This document shows positions 38,401 to 47,119 of a stretch of 64,000 nt of DNA, piece by piece. The stretch spans positions 1 through 64,000 of the forward strand of contig JAPKBL010000002.1 in assembly GCA_028823415.1 (NCBI GenBank), in the 5' to 3' direction. Position 1 is the stretch's first letter. Every line of letters starts with the position of its first letter. Below the pieces are notes generated by a model that saw only the letters and a list, made by a program, of their open reading frames with translations, searched no databases and had not been told where the DNA came from. Both the position numbers and the translations under genes were made by a program. This DNA comes from Mariniblastus sp. (GTDB taxonomy: Bacteria > Planctomycetota > Planctomycetia > Pirellulales > Pirellulaceae).

Positions 38401-39473
38401 TTCCGCATGACTGTTCGAATTGGTGTGCAGATGAAAGCGGTGTTTTTGTTGCGAGTGAACATCAGGCTTGGTTTGTCGACGGTAAAACTGGCAAGGTAGC
38501 CCGCCGGTTTAATATCCCTAGCCATGCAAATAAAGAAACCTCCCAACTGACTGGGCGAAGTTGGGGGTTTATCAGTCGCTATAATGATCAATTAATTGGA
38601 ACCGAAGTTAGTTCTTCGGCGATATACAAAAAGTGGTGGGGCAGCAGCCAGTGGTTTGACTCCACCGGTGGCGCGGACACCCATGTCGTTGCCGGCGATA
38701 GTATTTTCTCTATGAACCCCGAAAGTGGGGAGTTGCAATGGCAATACCCCGGGCTGGTATTGCACCCGACAATTACGATCATGGACGACCGAATTTTCTT
38801 TGTGGAGGATAAAACTCCGGATCACATCGCATCGGACAAACGGAGGATTTCCCTCGATCAGTCCCAATCCTATGAGTTGGTGTGCCTGAATGCCAGTGAC
38901 GGTCAACTCCAGTGGAGGCAGCCGATTGATCCATTTGCGGGGCATTTGGCAAGTTTCTATCTTGCTGGCGGTGGTGATGAAGACAACCGCTGCCTTGTCA
39001 CGGTGGCCTCGGAGTCAACTAAAAAACAGTTTTCCGTCGTCGCGTTTGATCGGGATAATGGTCAGAAAAAATGGAGCAAAGCGGTGGTCTGGGAATCTAA
39101 CCATCACGGAAAACATATCTCGCGGCCAGCCATTCAAGGAGAGCTAATGTATCTTCGTCCGGAGGTTCTTTCTTTGGCCGACGGTTCGACTATTCAACGC
39201 GGATTTCCCGGGGGGCATGGGTGCGCCAGTTACACACTGACGACCAATGGGATGTTCTCCCGGTTAGGTGAGACAACTTGGTGGGATGTGCGGACGCAAA
39301 AGGTAAACCGATTTGACCGCATCCGGACAGATTGTTGGATTAGTGTTGTACCCGCTCAGGGAATGTTACTTTCGGCCGAGGGCGGAGGAGGATGTTCTTG
39401 TGGGTCCTGGCTCGAAACGTCTTTGGGATTCTTACCTCGAAGTGTTGATGAAAGCTTGCCCGAAGAAGAATAA
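35427..39473 (+). CDS. Giant secreted PQQ-like beta-propeller / LamG protein
   Basis: A 1348-residue protein with a signal peptide (LGLAQ). Residues 25-420 are PQQ-like propeller blades (LLRAVDLSSGELKWNYVAGG, YVYCLNRNSGELIWKF). Residues 480-660 are a LamG/concanavalin domain (VRVDQSQQWGGIAGCI, LYVNGSLAASSELEKG). Residues 690-790 look like a fibronectin-type or metallophosphatase-N-like beta domain. Residues 800-900 look like a relict Rossmann/methyltransferase fold (NVVLVVDSEADAVASRRQL). Residues 930-1330 form a second propeller ending in a CSCGSWLETSLGF Cys cluster. Substrate and binding partners are unknown. It is followed 14 bases later by the Cys-motif membrane protein, suggesting one transcript. 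Confidence 0.87.
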   Translation: MKYILFVIAFLLFPCLGLAQQWQTFRADNARSGSTDVVFKPDSLELSWQWKSPSPPTPAWDGPARWDAFSQIRDLPAMRQYDACFHPVSDGETLYFGSSSQDLLRAVDLSSGELKWNYVAGGPIRLAPTIDDNRILFGSDDGYVYCLNRNSGELIWKFNPSIHIGDEQRRLINNDRLISYFPIRTGIVVRDEVAYFGASLLPWRDSFICAVDVATGEIKDPKNHYVVAHAKSTLEGNLLVAEGRLIVPQGRVAPRLFERTSGKDLGVLPGGGGVTIVLTDTGKIVRTEGGRASRPGQVGVFEGKERVASFPRGRSIVVSGDNFYVIDGQKLFAAARMTNELKWSCEVDEPLELVMAGETLFVGGRDHVTAVRASDGQVLWSSETDGRVFGMALAGGRLIASTDAGAIHVFAQTADPEVRQQSVVGLVADSPSVSPVRDKNLVHRWVFHRSAMSNQAGKPVKTESLSQVVVRDQASSAPLNLDGTGRVASIEGTDRFEAIELDGARFLIDEENAANLPTEAIAIEAWVRVDQSQQWGGIAGCIQDDGATEHGWLLGYNDDHFCLAIAGGGNGLTYLKAPRAFTLKSWNHVVGTYNGREMRLYVNGSLAASSELEKGPISYAQKRYFSVGVYRDANESFPLKGALHEVRIYSTAIDAPTISRLFQSAQADFPDEVIPDIQVPQFISHGPYVRYVAPREVEVTYGTDQKCPTVVDLITEDGVKRMSSGELTRNHTTRFKDLPYRRILQYQIRTGGSEDAEVSESFSLDTHFDWTADDRQKPSAWAADLIAESPNPRGLVFVVGSKNIEKAKKLSSESQFNVVLVVDSEADAVASRRQLVEDPEVVYGQGLSVSDIPIQFLPAASASVVIGDAKSEQMRRLVRPQGGVFHDGERVVWKRRALKGSGVWSHMYGQADNSAFGGEELSNASDRADLVTQWIGRPGPRYQTDRQNRKPAPLAAGGRLFLQGQQRMIALDSYSGVVLWSVESPSVMRWNVPHDCSNWCADESGVFVASEHQAWFVDGKTGKVARRFNIPSHANKETSQLTGRSWGFISRYNDQLIGTEVSSSAIYKKWWGSSQWFDSTGGADTHVVAGDSIFSMNPESGELQWQYPGLVLHPTITIMDDRIFFVEDKTPDHIASDKRRISLDQSQSYELVCLNASDGQLQWRQPIDPFAGHLASFYLAGGGDEDNRCLVTVASESTKKQFSVVAFDRDNGQKKWSKAVVWESNHHGKHISRPAIQGELMYLRPEVLSLADGSTIQRGFPGGHGCASYTLTTNGMFSRLGETTWWDVRTQKVNRFDRIRTDCWISVVPAQGMLLSAEGGGGCSCGSWLETSLGFLPRSVDESLPEEE

Positions 39474-39487
39474 TCCTGGATATCGTA

Positions 39488-40777
39488 ATGCACGCAAACC
39501 AATATTTTAAGACAGCACGAGTTGCACCCGTAGTGGAGAGGGTGGGCGAGTGGATTTCATGGCTGCCAAGGTCGTTTTTGTTGATGGCAGTCGGGATCGG
39601 ATATCTGTTTTTGCTAAGCATAAATGTTCAGGTTGTCGCGGAAGAATCGGCACGTTGCAAATACAGCGTGCGCGACGTTGCGTTTGTGAATGTGCACGGG
39701 AAATCTTGGCAATTGCGATTGGTAAAGCCCTCTGCGGTTGCGCCGGAAAGATTCGAGAAATGGAATCTAGCATTGCGGAATCAGTTAGCTGATTCCAATG
39801 TAGGATACGCCTGGTACGATTCAGCTTCGGATATTGGAAAACAAATTCAGTTGGCGAACCCTAACGCTACTCAGGCGCCACTGATGGATTTGGTTCGATT
39901 GAGCGACGTCGATAGATCTATTTCTGTATCTTCCCCGATTCGGTTGGAAGACCGACTGAAGTCGCTGATCCATTCCCCCGCTCGGAATGAGATTTTTTCT
40001 GAATTGGTCGATGCTTTATGTGTCTTCGTGCTCGTCCAGTCGGGAGATGAATCTCAAGACGCGGTGGCGGAGGCAGCGGTCAATGCGGCAGTCAAACGTG
40101 TCAACGATCAAATGTGGACGCTTGAAAAACCGACCGATTCTGGGCCGGCCATTATCATTGTGCCACAGTCACGTCGTTCGGAAGAAAGATGGTTACTGTC
40201 TTCGTTGGGGATCACGGACGAGCAACGACCTGCGGTTGCGGTGCTTTACGGTCAGGGACGGCTTTTAGGTGAGGTGCTTTTTGGAGAGGAGATTGCGGTC
40301 GATCCGATTGTCACTCGGGCAAGTATTTGCGGGCAGGATTGCGAGTGCTCACTAGACCGAAACTGGCTGTATGGAGTTCAGGTGTTACACCGGTGGGATA
40401 AGACGCTGGAGCGAAGAGCGGAAGCGAGCTTAGATTTTGATCCCAATTCTGTCTTCGTTATTGCGGAGGTGGCCCAGATTTTGCAGAAAAATGCAGGACA
40501 GAACAATCAGGCTCCACCGGTGATACTGGGCGGAGGCTTAGTGATCCATGAGCTTGACGATTTGGAGGCGGGCGAAAATTTGGAGGCGGATGTTAGTTCT
40601 ACAGATGCCGCTGTAGCGAGTTCCACAGACGATACCGAGGAGAATCAACCGGTCGAATTGAGCGACGCGTTGTCGGTTAATCCTCCGGAGTCGGCAATTA
40701 CAGTGCCCTGGACAATTTTGGTTCTCTTTTCCGGTATTGTTTTGCTGATCGTTTTCTTCATCGTCGCAAAATCGTAG
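39488..40777 (+). CDS. Conserved-looking membrane protein with Cys motif, function unknown
   Basis: A 429-residue protein with an N-terminal membrane helix (near FLLMAVGIGYLFLLSINVQ) and a C-terminal one (ITVPWTILVLFSGIVLLIVF). The periplasmic part has ARCKYSVRDVAFVNVHGKSW early and a compact cysteine motif ICGQDCECSLDRNWLYG around residue 280, then an acidic low-complexity linker before the last helix. I do not recognise the family. The Cys-x3-Cys-x-Cys string suggests metal or redox chemistry. It is just downstream of the PQQ protein and upstream, past one reversed gene, of the ABC cluster whose permease also has a Cys pair. Confidence 0.75.
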   Translation: MHANQYFKTARVAPVVERVGEWISWLPRSFLLMAVGIGYLFLLSINVQVVAEESARCKYSVRDVAFVNVHGKSWQLRLVKPSAVAPERFEKWNLALRNQLADSNVGYAWYDSASDIGKQIQLANPNATQAPLMDLVRLSDVDRSISVSSPIRLEDRLKSLIHSPARNEIFSELVDALCVFVLVQSGDESQDAVAEAAVNAAVKRVNDQMWTLEKPTDSGPAIIIVPQSRRSEERWLLSSLGITDEQRPAVAVLYGQGRLLGEVLFGEEIAVDPIVTRASICGQDCECSLDRNWLYGVQVLHRWDKTLERRAEASLDFDPNSVFVIAEVAQILQKNAGQNNQAPPVILGGGLVIHELDDLEAGENLEADVSSTDAAVASSTDDTEENQPVELSDALSVNPPESAITVPWTILVLFSGIVLLIVFFIVAKS

Positions 40778-40786
40778 CGGTTAAGC

Positions 40787-42250
40787 TCACCGTTTCCGAC
40801 GTAGAAGCGCTAGCGAAAAACAGCCCAGGATTACCATGCTGGAGGGCTCCGGAACACTGACAATAAAATTGTTTCCCCCTGAGCCGAGGGAAATATCGTG
40901 GCGATAAGACCTTCCTTGGTAGTCGACTATGATCTCGTATTCACCGAGAAATCCTCGGGTGCCAAATTCGCCATCGAAATTCGATAGTCCATTTTCTTCT
41001 GTCCACCACTGATTGAAGACCAGGTCGAGGTACTCTTCTCCGTTAAGATTGGGATTAAAATCGATATCGAATAAAGCAGCTTCGGCGTGATTTATTTTTC
41101 CTTCCCAGAATCCCCATAGAATAAATGCCTCGACGGATTCGTGGGCAAAAATGGCCGTCATGAAGTCACGGGTGTAGTCGGCTTGAAGCTCTTTATTAGT
41201 GGTGTTGTAATCGAACTCAGTAATGTGAACCGGTAAGTCGTAGTCGTTTGCGAACTCGTCGAGCAATTCCCAGATTTTGGTTGGGCTCGTTGGCAGGCGA
41301 TTGGATTCATTGAAATGAGACTGAAACCCTAGGCCGTCGATAGGCGTATTGGCCGCAGTTAATTCTGTGAGGACGGTGCGATAATTGTTCCGGATAGTAC
41401 TGTCGAGGGTGTCGCCGCCGGCAACGATTCCAAAATCATTAAGAAACATACTCGCTTCGTTGTCTGCCGTTTGAGCAGCGTCAAACCAGCGCTTGCGAAT
41501 GTCGGTTCGGCTGGTGATTGCGGATTGGCCGGAAGGTGTAAATCCGATGAGTTTATCTTCGATATCAAAAGAAGTACGGGGCTCGTTAAGCATGTCCCAT
41601 GAAAATACTTTCCCTTTGACGGCCGAACCGATGTCCGCGATATGGTTGAACGACAGGTCGTAGAGATCCTGAAGGTTTTGTTGGCTTGGACTGCTGATGT
41701 CCAGGAGCGTTCGGACTGAGTCGGGAACACTTTGATAGCGCGGCCACATCATCGCATGGCCGCGAACATCAATTTCGCGATCGCCAAGCCAATCGAGCCC
41801 CGCTTGCGTCACCGATTGATCGAAGCTGTTTCCCCACGCTCCGTCCCAAGCCCGCCATTTTAAGTGGTTTTCAAGTGTGGTGGCGTTGAAAAGGTCTGGG
41901 ACTTTGGCTGCATATCCGGCGTTGTATTGGCTTTGAGATTCGAGGAAGTATCTTGGGTCAACGGCCGACCCGAATTTAAAAGCGTGTTTCTTCATCTGAA
42001 TAGAAACACTCGCGTTCTCGATCTTATTTCCCGCAAGATCCTGTACGGTAATCAACAATTCTGCTTTTCGATTTTGGTCAATTTTTTGTGCCGCCGTCGC
42101 CCGCCAAGGGGCATCGTCTCCACGCCCGGAATACTGTGCTTGGGCTTGTGCGGAAAACAGGAGGCAAAGCACGAATGCTATTGCGGAAACGCAATGGCTA
42201 GAGCGCGTCTTGCGATCAATTCGTTGAGTTTTCATAGGGCTCAATTTCAC
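40787..42250 (-). CDS. GH10 endo-beta-1,4-xylanase with PEP-CTERM anchor
   Basis: A 487-residue protein with a signal peptide (AQAQA). A short beta domain leads into the GH10 barrel: DVRGHAMMWPRYQSVPDSVR, FSWDMLNEPRTSF (acid/base Glu), GLGFQSHFNES and PVHITEFDYN (nucleophile Glu). The C-terminus VPEPSSMVILGCFSLALLRR is a PEP-CTERM sorting signal, to be cut and anchored by an exosortase not seen here. It should hydrolyse xylan at the cell surface. It is reversed relative to both neighbours and splits what would otherwise be a continuous plus-strand run. Confidence 0.92.
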   Translation of the reverse strand: MKLSPMKTQRIDRKTRSSHCVSAIAFVLCLLFSAQAQAQYSGRGDDAPWRATAAQKIDQNRKAELLITVQDLAGNKIENASVSIQMKKHAFKFGSAVDPRYFLESQSQYNAGYAAKVPDLFNATTLENHLKWRAWDGAWGNSFDQSVTQAGLDWLGDREIDVRGHAMMWPRYQSVPDSVRTLLDISSPSQQNLQDLYDLSFNHIADIGSAVKGKVFSWDMLNEPRTSFDIEDKLIGFTPSGQSAITSRTDIRKRWFDAAQTADNEASMFLNDFGIVAGGDTLDSTIRNNYRTVLTELTAANTPIDGLGFQSHFNESNRLPTSPTKIWELLDEFANDYDLPVHITEFDYNTTNKELQADYTRDFMTAIFAHESVEAFILWGFWEGKINHAEAALFDIDFNPNLNGEEYLDLVFNQWWTEENGLSNFDGEFGTRGFLGEYEIIVDYQGRSYRHDISLGSGGNNFIVSVPEPSSMVILGCFSLALLRRKR

Positions 42251-42503
42251 ACGCGGCGTCGAAGAAGGTTAAACTGGGGGTGGGATGTGGCCTTACCATA
42301 ACCAAAATATTAACGAAATTAATACCTAAACCTTTTTGTTGCCCTAAGAATGGTCAATTTGATTCGGATTTCCTTGAATTAGGACCTGCCAGACTCGAAA
42401 AAAATTGGATTAAAACTAGAATGAGCGATCTTCAATCTCGCAGAAACTCTGTGAGGAAATGTGAACTCCTTGCAATGAACCAACGTGCGGAATTTCAGGA
42501 TCT

Positions 42504-43679
42504 ATGAGCCCGATTTATTTAGCCCTCCGAGAATTGAATTACCGTTGGAAAAGCGGTTTGGTTTTCGGTTTGATCGTGGCGGCGGTAACGGGCGTTCTCG
42601 CTTATTTTTCCATCAACGATGCCGGCTTTCAAAAAGAAATCGGGCGCAATGTTCGCGACATCGGTTCCAACGTTGTGATTTTACCATCGGACGTAGATCA
42701 GTACGCTTACCACTTGGCGGGTGGTTACTCAGAAATCACGATGACATCCAATTTAGTTTCGCAGTTGATTGAGCATCGTGCCTCCTTGAATCATTTGATT
42801 CCAATGCTGGAGCGGCGAGCGATGTGTGCGACTGGCGATCACCAGTCGATCGGTCGTGTTGTGGGAATATCGGCATCGATTGCAATGCCGGATCGCCCCA
42901 AATCTCCGATGCAGAGGTCGATTTCCATTGGTGAACTTCAGCTTGGCAGCGAGCTCGCTAGAAAGCTTGGGGTTGCTCGAGACACGAAGGCAGAAGTGAC
43001 GATTGCAGGGGAATCGTTTCAGGTTCAACGCGTGAATCGAGCTTCGGGAACATGGCAGGATTCTGCGGCGTTTATCGATCTGAAGTCAGCTCAGAATCTT
43101 TTTCAGCTGCCTGAGCGAATTAGCCGTATCGAAGCGATAGAATGCACAAGCGAACAGTGCGAAGCATCCGGACTGCAATCTTCTGTAATTCTAAATAATG
43201 AAATTGCAAAGATAACAGACGAGGCTTCTTTTCTTCGAAAGGAAGGAATGGCCGAAGCGCGTCTTAGCGTGCGGTCGGTAAGTCGAGAGAATTTTTTGAT
43301 TTTGCAAAATGTCCTTTGGGTTTTTCTAGCTCTCACGCTGCTTGGTTTAGCGATGTTGAATTCGTTGGGGCGGAAGCCGGAGATTGGTGTTTTACAGGCA
43401 GTAGGTTACGGCCGTTGGCGTGTCGCATCGCTCTTTTTAGTGCGTTCGATGTTGCTCTCTGCGATCGGGGCTGCGGTGGGGATCTCTGTCGGCATGGCGG
43501 CGTCGATTGAGCAAGCAAATCGCTTGTTTGTTATGACCGGCCAAAAAGTTTCGCTCGATTGGAATGCAGCGGCGACCATCGGGGGCGTTGCGTTTATTCT
43601 GGCGGTCTTGGGGAGTTGTGTGCCAGCCTTGTTAGCAGCAGGTGAGGACCCAGCGCATTTAATCGGGAAGGATTCCTGA
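42504..43679 (+). CDS. FtsX/MacB-type ABC transporter permease
   Basis: A 391-residue inner-membrane protein with one N-terminal helix (GLVFGLIVAAVTGVLAYF), a large periplasmic region (residues 45-260), and three C-terminal helices (VLWVFLALTLLGLAMLNSLG and following). This is the FtsX/LolC/MacB topology. The periplasmic domain holds IECTSEQCEAS, a Cys pair. Its stop TGA shares a base with the ATG of the ATPase gene, so the two are translationally coupled. It may act in export or envelope transport rather than uptake, in contrast to the ModB-like permease further down. Confidence 0.85.
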   Translation: MSPIYLALRELNYRWKSGLVFGLIVAAVTGVLAYFSINDAGFQKEIGRNVRDIGSNVVILPSDVDQYAYHLAGGYSEITMTSNLVSQLIEHRASLNHLIPMLERRAMCATGDHQSIGRVVGISASIAMPDRPKSPMQRSISIGELQLGSELARKLGVARDTKAEVTIAGESFQVQRVNRASGTWQDSAAFIDLKSAQNLFQLPERISRIEAIECTSEQCEASGLQSSVILNNEIAKITDEASFLRKEGMAEARLSVRSVSRENFLILQNVLWVFLALTLLGLAMLNSLGRKPEIGVLQAVGYGRWRVASLFLVRSMLLSAIGAAVGISVGMAASIEQANRLFVMTGQKVSLDWNAAATIGGVAFILAVLGSCVPALLAAGEDPAHLIGKDS

Positions 43680-44350
43680 TGGATAAGGTATCACCGTTGT
43701 TAGTGGTTAATAATCTAGGGCATGTTTTTTCGAATCGTGGACGTGAGGTTCGTGTTTTTGAGGGGTGTAGTTTCGAAATTGATCCCGCTCAGTTTGTCGC
43801 AGTCCAAGGCGCCAGCGGAAGTGGGAAAACTACTTTATTGCTTGCCTGTGGGGGAATGCTCGCTCCGAGTCTCGGTGGTATTCGTTTTCAAGGGAGTGAT
43901 TTGTTTTCTCTTTCCTCGACGCAGCGAACCCAGATGAGGGCGATTGCGATCGGCTATCTTTTTCAAACATTGGAGCTTGTTCCGTATTTGGATTTGACCT
44001 CCAACGTGAGAATCGCAACCGGCGTAAGTAAGACTGTGGCCAATCAATGGCTCGGTCGTTTAGGGTTAGGCGATCGCGTCCGCAGTTACCCCGGAGAATT
44101 GAGTCATGGCCAGCGTCAGCGAGTTGCATTGGCAAGGGCGATCGCGCACAAACCAGCGCTGGTGATTGCGGATGAACCGACTGGCAATTTGGACAAGCGT
44201 AATTCAGAGTTGGTCTTTGGTGTCTTGAGGGAATACGCTCAGGATGGTGGCGCCGTCTTGATGGCGACTCACGAGACTTCGGCAGTCACTTTTACTGATC
44301 TGGTAATAGATATTGAAAATCTTGATTTAACGAGGGCGAAAGATCGGTGA
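43679..44350 (+). CDS. ABC transporter ATPase (LolD/MacB type)
   Basis: A 223-residue ATPase with Walker A GASGSGKTT (about residue 45), the Q-loop YLFQTLELVPYLDL, the signature LSHGQRQRVALARAIA, Walker B ALVIADEPTGNLD and the switch His in MATHETSA. The sequence is closest in pattern to LolD/MacB ATPases that pair with FtsX-type permeases, and it overlaps that permease gene by one base. Its GTGA junction overlaps the binding-protein gene by four bases. Confidence 0.92.
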   Translation: MDKVSPLLVVNNLGHVFSNRGREVRVFEGCSFEIDPAQFVAVQGASGSGKTTLLLACGGMLAPSLGGIRFQGSDLFSLSSTQRTQMRAIAIGYLFQTLELVPYLDLTSNVRIATGVSKTVANQWLGRLGLGDRVRSYPGELSHGQRQRVALARAIAHKPALVIADEPTGNLDKRNSELVFGVLREYAQDGGAVLMATHETSAVTFTDLVIDIENLDLTRAKDR

Positions 44351-46005
44351 AATTGGCATCGTCAAGATTAGGTAAACAGAATCTGTCGAACCGTCTTGGA
44401 CGGATTTCGGGATTGCTGACCGCTTGTGTTGCGTCTGGTTTGTCATTGCTGATCCTAGTGTTTCTGGCGGTTCAACTTCGACCGGATGCATTGCGAGAAA
44501 CGAGTCGGCAAACGGTTCGCATCTATTGCGCTGCTGGAATGGCAAGGCCGGTTGAGGATATTGTTAAAGCGTACAATGCGCAGTACGGCACGGATGTAGA
44601 AATCGTGAGGACCGGCGGGTCGGGAGAACTTGCCGGCCAAATTAAAACGGAATTCGAGACTGGTTTATTGGGTGGCGCTGATATCTACATCACTGCCGAC
44701 GATCGACTATTGGACAAAGCCCATCAATCGGGCGTTATTGCCGAGCGATTTTCAGTGGCCGAGCAGCGCCCGGTTATTGCGGTTCCGATTACCAGTGAGA
44801 TTCCGATCGGTGGTCTTGGCGAGATGTTGGCGAACCCTGAAATAAAATTTGGAATAGCCTCGGAACGTGCTGCGGTGGGGAAATTGGTGCGAGGTGTTGC
44901 AGTTGAATTGAATGTTCTCGATGAGCTTGAGGAGCGAAAAGCCACCGATGCTGAAAACGTAATGACACTCGCGCAGGCACTGGTTGCCGGCAGTCTCAAT
45001 GCTGCCGTAATTTGGGACACGACGGTGAGCCAGTTGAATCAATTGGGGCCTGAGCCAGTTTTGAAAATAGCTGCGATGGTGGATGCTACTGACCAAACTA
45101 AGAGCGAAATTGCGTTAGGCGTGGTATCAACGACTAAGTCGCCGACGGCTTGTTTGCAATTTGCACGGTATCTAACTGCAAAGCAGACCGGTCAGCCTTC
45201 ATTTGAGAAGTACGGATTTTCCTTTCTGGCTGGAGACGATTGGGAACAGGTACCTGAAATTCATCTCTATTGTGGTTCGATGTTCACTCCTGTCATCGAA
45301 ACTGCGATTCGGGAGTTTGCATCCCGTGAGGGTGTAAACCTCTACCCTCGCTGGGAGGGTTGCGGGAAATTGGTCGCTGCAATGCGAAGTATCGAGGATG
45401 AGGAGCTCTTTCCGGATGCTTATCTTGCCTGTGACGATTCATTTTTACTTCAGGTTCAGGAGTATTTTCATAATCCTGTCCAAGTTAGTCGCAATGAAAT
45501 TGTATTGGCTGTTTCAAAATCGGTCTCGCAAGTCGTTGAGGCTCCGTTGGACTTGGCGAATACAAATTTGCGAATCGGAATTTGTGATCCCGAGTTTTCC
45601 GCGTTGGGAAGCCTCACCCGCGAATTTCTTAGCGGTTGTCCCGTTCCATTTAATGACAAGTCAAAGATCCTATCTAAAGAGGATAATTTGTATCTATTGA
45701 TCGAACGTCAGGCGGTCGTCAAAGCAGACGTTGGGCCGACATTAATTAGTCAATTGATCGCCGGCGGTCTCGATGTGGCGTTTGTTTATCGTTCGAATCT
45801 TGAAGCAGACCCGAAGACGCTTCAAGCTGTCAATGTATTTTCGATTTCTAATGCAGAGACAGCTGGCGTGGCGAGTCAGCCGTGGGCGATTTCAAAATCG
45901 ACCCGAAACCCCAAATTAATGCAACGGCTTTATGATTGGCTGGTTCGTGCTGAAATAAAAACTCAGTTTAAAAAAAATGGCTTCTTAGATCCCATTGGGG
46001 ACTGA
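44347..46005 (+). CDS. Double ModA-like substrate-binding protein
   Basis: A 552-residue protein starting with GTG inside the stop of the preceding gene (GTGA). An N-terminal membrane anchor or signal (ISGLLTACVASGLSLLILVFL) is followed by two tandem periplasmic binding domains. The first begins RQTVRIYCAAGMARPVEDI and contains VEIVRTGGSGELAGQI and DIYITADDRLLDKAHQSGVI, as in ModA molybdate-binding proteins. The second begins EIHLYCGSMFTPVIETAIRE and ends with KTQFKKNGFLDP, another ModA-like end. Most ModA proteins have one domain of about 230 residues, so this fusion is unusual. The oxyanion could be molybdate, tungstate or another. Confidence 0.85.
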   Translation: MKLASSRLGKQNLSNRLGRISGLLTACVASGLSLLILVFLAVQLRPDALRETSRQTVRIYCAAGMARPVEDIVKAYNAQYGTDVEIVRTGGSGELAGQIKTEFETGLLGGADIYITADDRLLDKAHQSGVIAERFSVAEQRPVIAVPITSEIPIGGLGEMLANPEIKFGIASERAAVGKLVRGVAVELNVLDELEERKATDAENVMTLAQALVAGSLNAAVIWDTTVSQLNQLGPEPVLKIAAMVDATDQTKSEIALGVVSTTKSPTACLQFARYLTAKQTGQPSFEKYGFSFLAGDDWEQVPEIHLYCGSMFTPVIETAIREFASREGVNLYPRWEGCGKLVAAMRSIEDEELFPDAYLACDDSFLLQVQEYFHNPVQVSRNEIVLAVSKSVSQVVEAPLDLANTNLRIGICDPEFSALGSLTREFLSGCPVPFNDKSKILSKEDNLYLLIERQAVVKADVGPTLISQLIAGGLDVAFVYRSNLEADPKTLQAVNVFSISNAETAGVASQPWAISKSTRNPKLMQRLYDWLVRAEIKTQFKKNGFLDPIGD

Positions 46006-46183
46006 ATCAGTGTCTGCCCTTGCGATCTTTTAGGGAGTTGATTTGACTGAAGACGTTAATTGAGTGAGACTGTTCCAAGTGTTTCGTTCAATATTTTTTA
46101 AGTAATGTGTTGATGACGGTGGCATCGGGCCGCTCGGTTCGGATTTCATTGCTCAACGTCATTCTCGGTGCCTTTGAAATTCG

Positions 46184-47119
46184 ATGTCAGAAATTAAGCC
46201 AAAGTCGATTCGTCAATCACGATCTCAGTGGGATGGCTTGTTCTGGACGACGATGTCGTTTTTTGGAGTATTCTACCTTGCGTTGATCATCGCCATGTTG
46301 GTGGCTGACTTTCGATTTACCAATTGGTCGGATATGTCGAGCTTGCTTTCGGATGCTCGGGTTCGATTTTCTATTTGGCTCAGTTTGATTTCCTGTACTA
46401 TTGCAGCGATTCTTTCATTATGGGTAGCGATTCCCACAGGTTTTGTGCTTGCAAGATTAGGCTCGGAGTCGATGACGCAACGGCTCGGGCAGCGATCTCG
46501 TGGCTTCCGCCGTCTTTTTAACGGGGCACGTTATTTCATTGATACGCTTTTAGATATTCCGATCGTGCTTCCACCGTTGGTGGTTGGGATCAGTTTATTG
46601 GTATTGTTTCAAACTCCGGTCGGTCGATGGCTCGATCAGCGAACCGGCGAGGTGTTTGCGTCGCTGGGATACGCTGGAATACGCGGCATTACTTATGAGA
46701 TACCTGCTGTGATTTTGGCGCAATTTACGGTCGCAGCTGCGTTCGCCATCAGGACGATGCGAAATACATTTGAGCAAATAGATGATCGGCCTGAACGCGT
46801 TGCGGTAACCCTTGGTGCAAGTCACTACCAGGCGTTTTCGATGATCGCATTGCCGCAGGCGTGGCGTGGGATTGTGGCGGCTTTTACGCTGGCTTGGGCA
46901 CGATCGTTAGGGGAATTTGGCCCGATTTTAATTTTTGCGGGTACCGCGAGAATGAAGACAGAAGTGCTTTCGACGACGGTGTATCTGAATTTTCAATTCG
47001 GAAATCTCAGAGGCGCTGTTTCGGCATCGTTGATTCTCGTGACGTTGGCGATTGTGGTTCTCATTTTGACGCGATTGATTACTCTTGGGGGAAATTCAAA
47101 GAAAGGAGTAATCGTATGA
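46184..47119 (+). CDS. ModB-like ABC transporter permease
   Basis: A 311-residue inner-membrane protein with about six helices. It shows the ModB/CysT-type EAA loop region in ERVAVTLGASHYQAFSMIALP, then WRGIVAAFTLAWARSLGEFG, the typical end of molybdate permeases. It overlaps the next gene through ATGA (46116-type junction at 47116-47119). A 178-base gap separates it from the binding protein, perhaps with an internal promoter. Confidence 0.88.
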   Translation: MSEIKPKSIRQSRSQWDGLFWTTMSFFGVFYLALIIAMLVADFRFTNWSDMSSLLSDARVRFSIWLSLISCTIAAILSLWVAIPTGFVLARLGSESMTQRLGQRSRGFRRLFNGARYFIDTLLDIPIVLPPLVVGISLLVLFQTPVGRWLDQRTGEVFASLGYAGIRGITYEIPAVILAQFTVAAAFAIRTMRNTFEQIDDRPERVAVTLGASHYQAFSMIALPQAWRGIVAAFTLAWARSLGEFGPILIFAGTARMKTEVLSTTVYLNFQFGNLRGAVSASLILVTLAIVVLILTRLITLGGNSKKGVIV

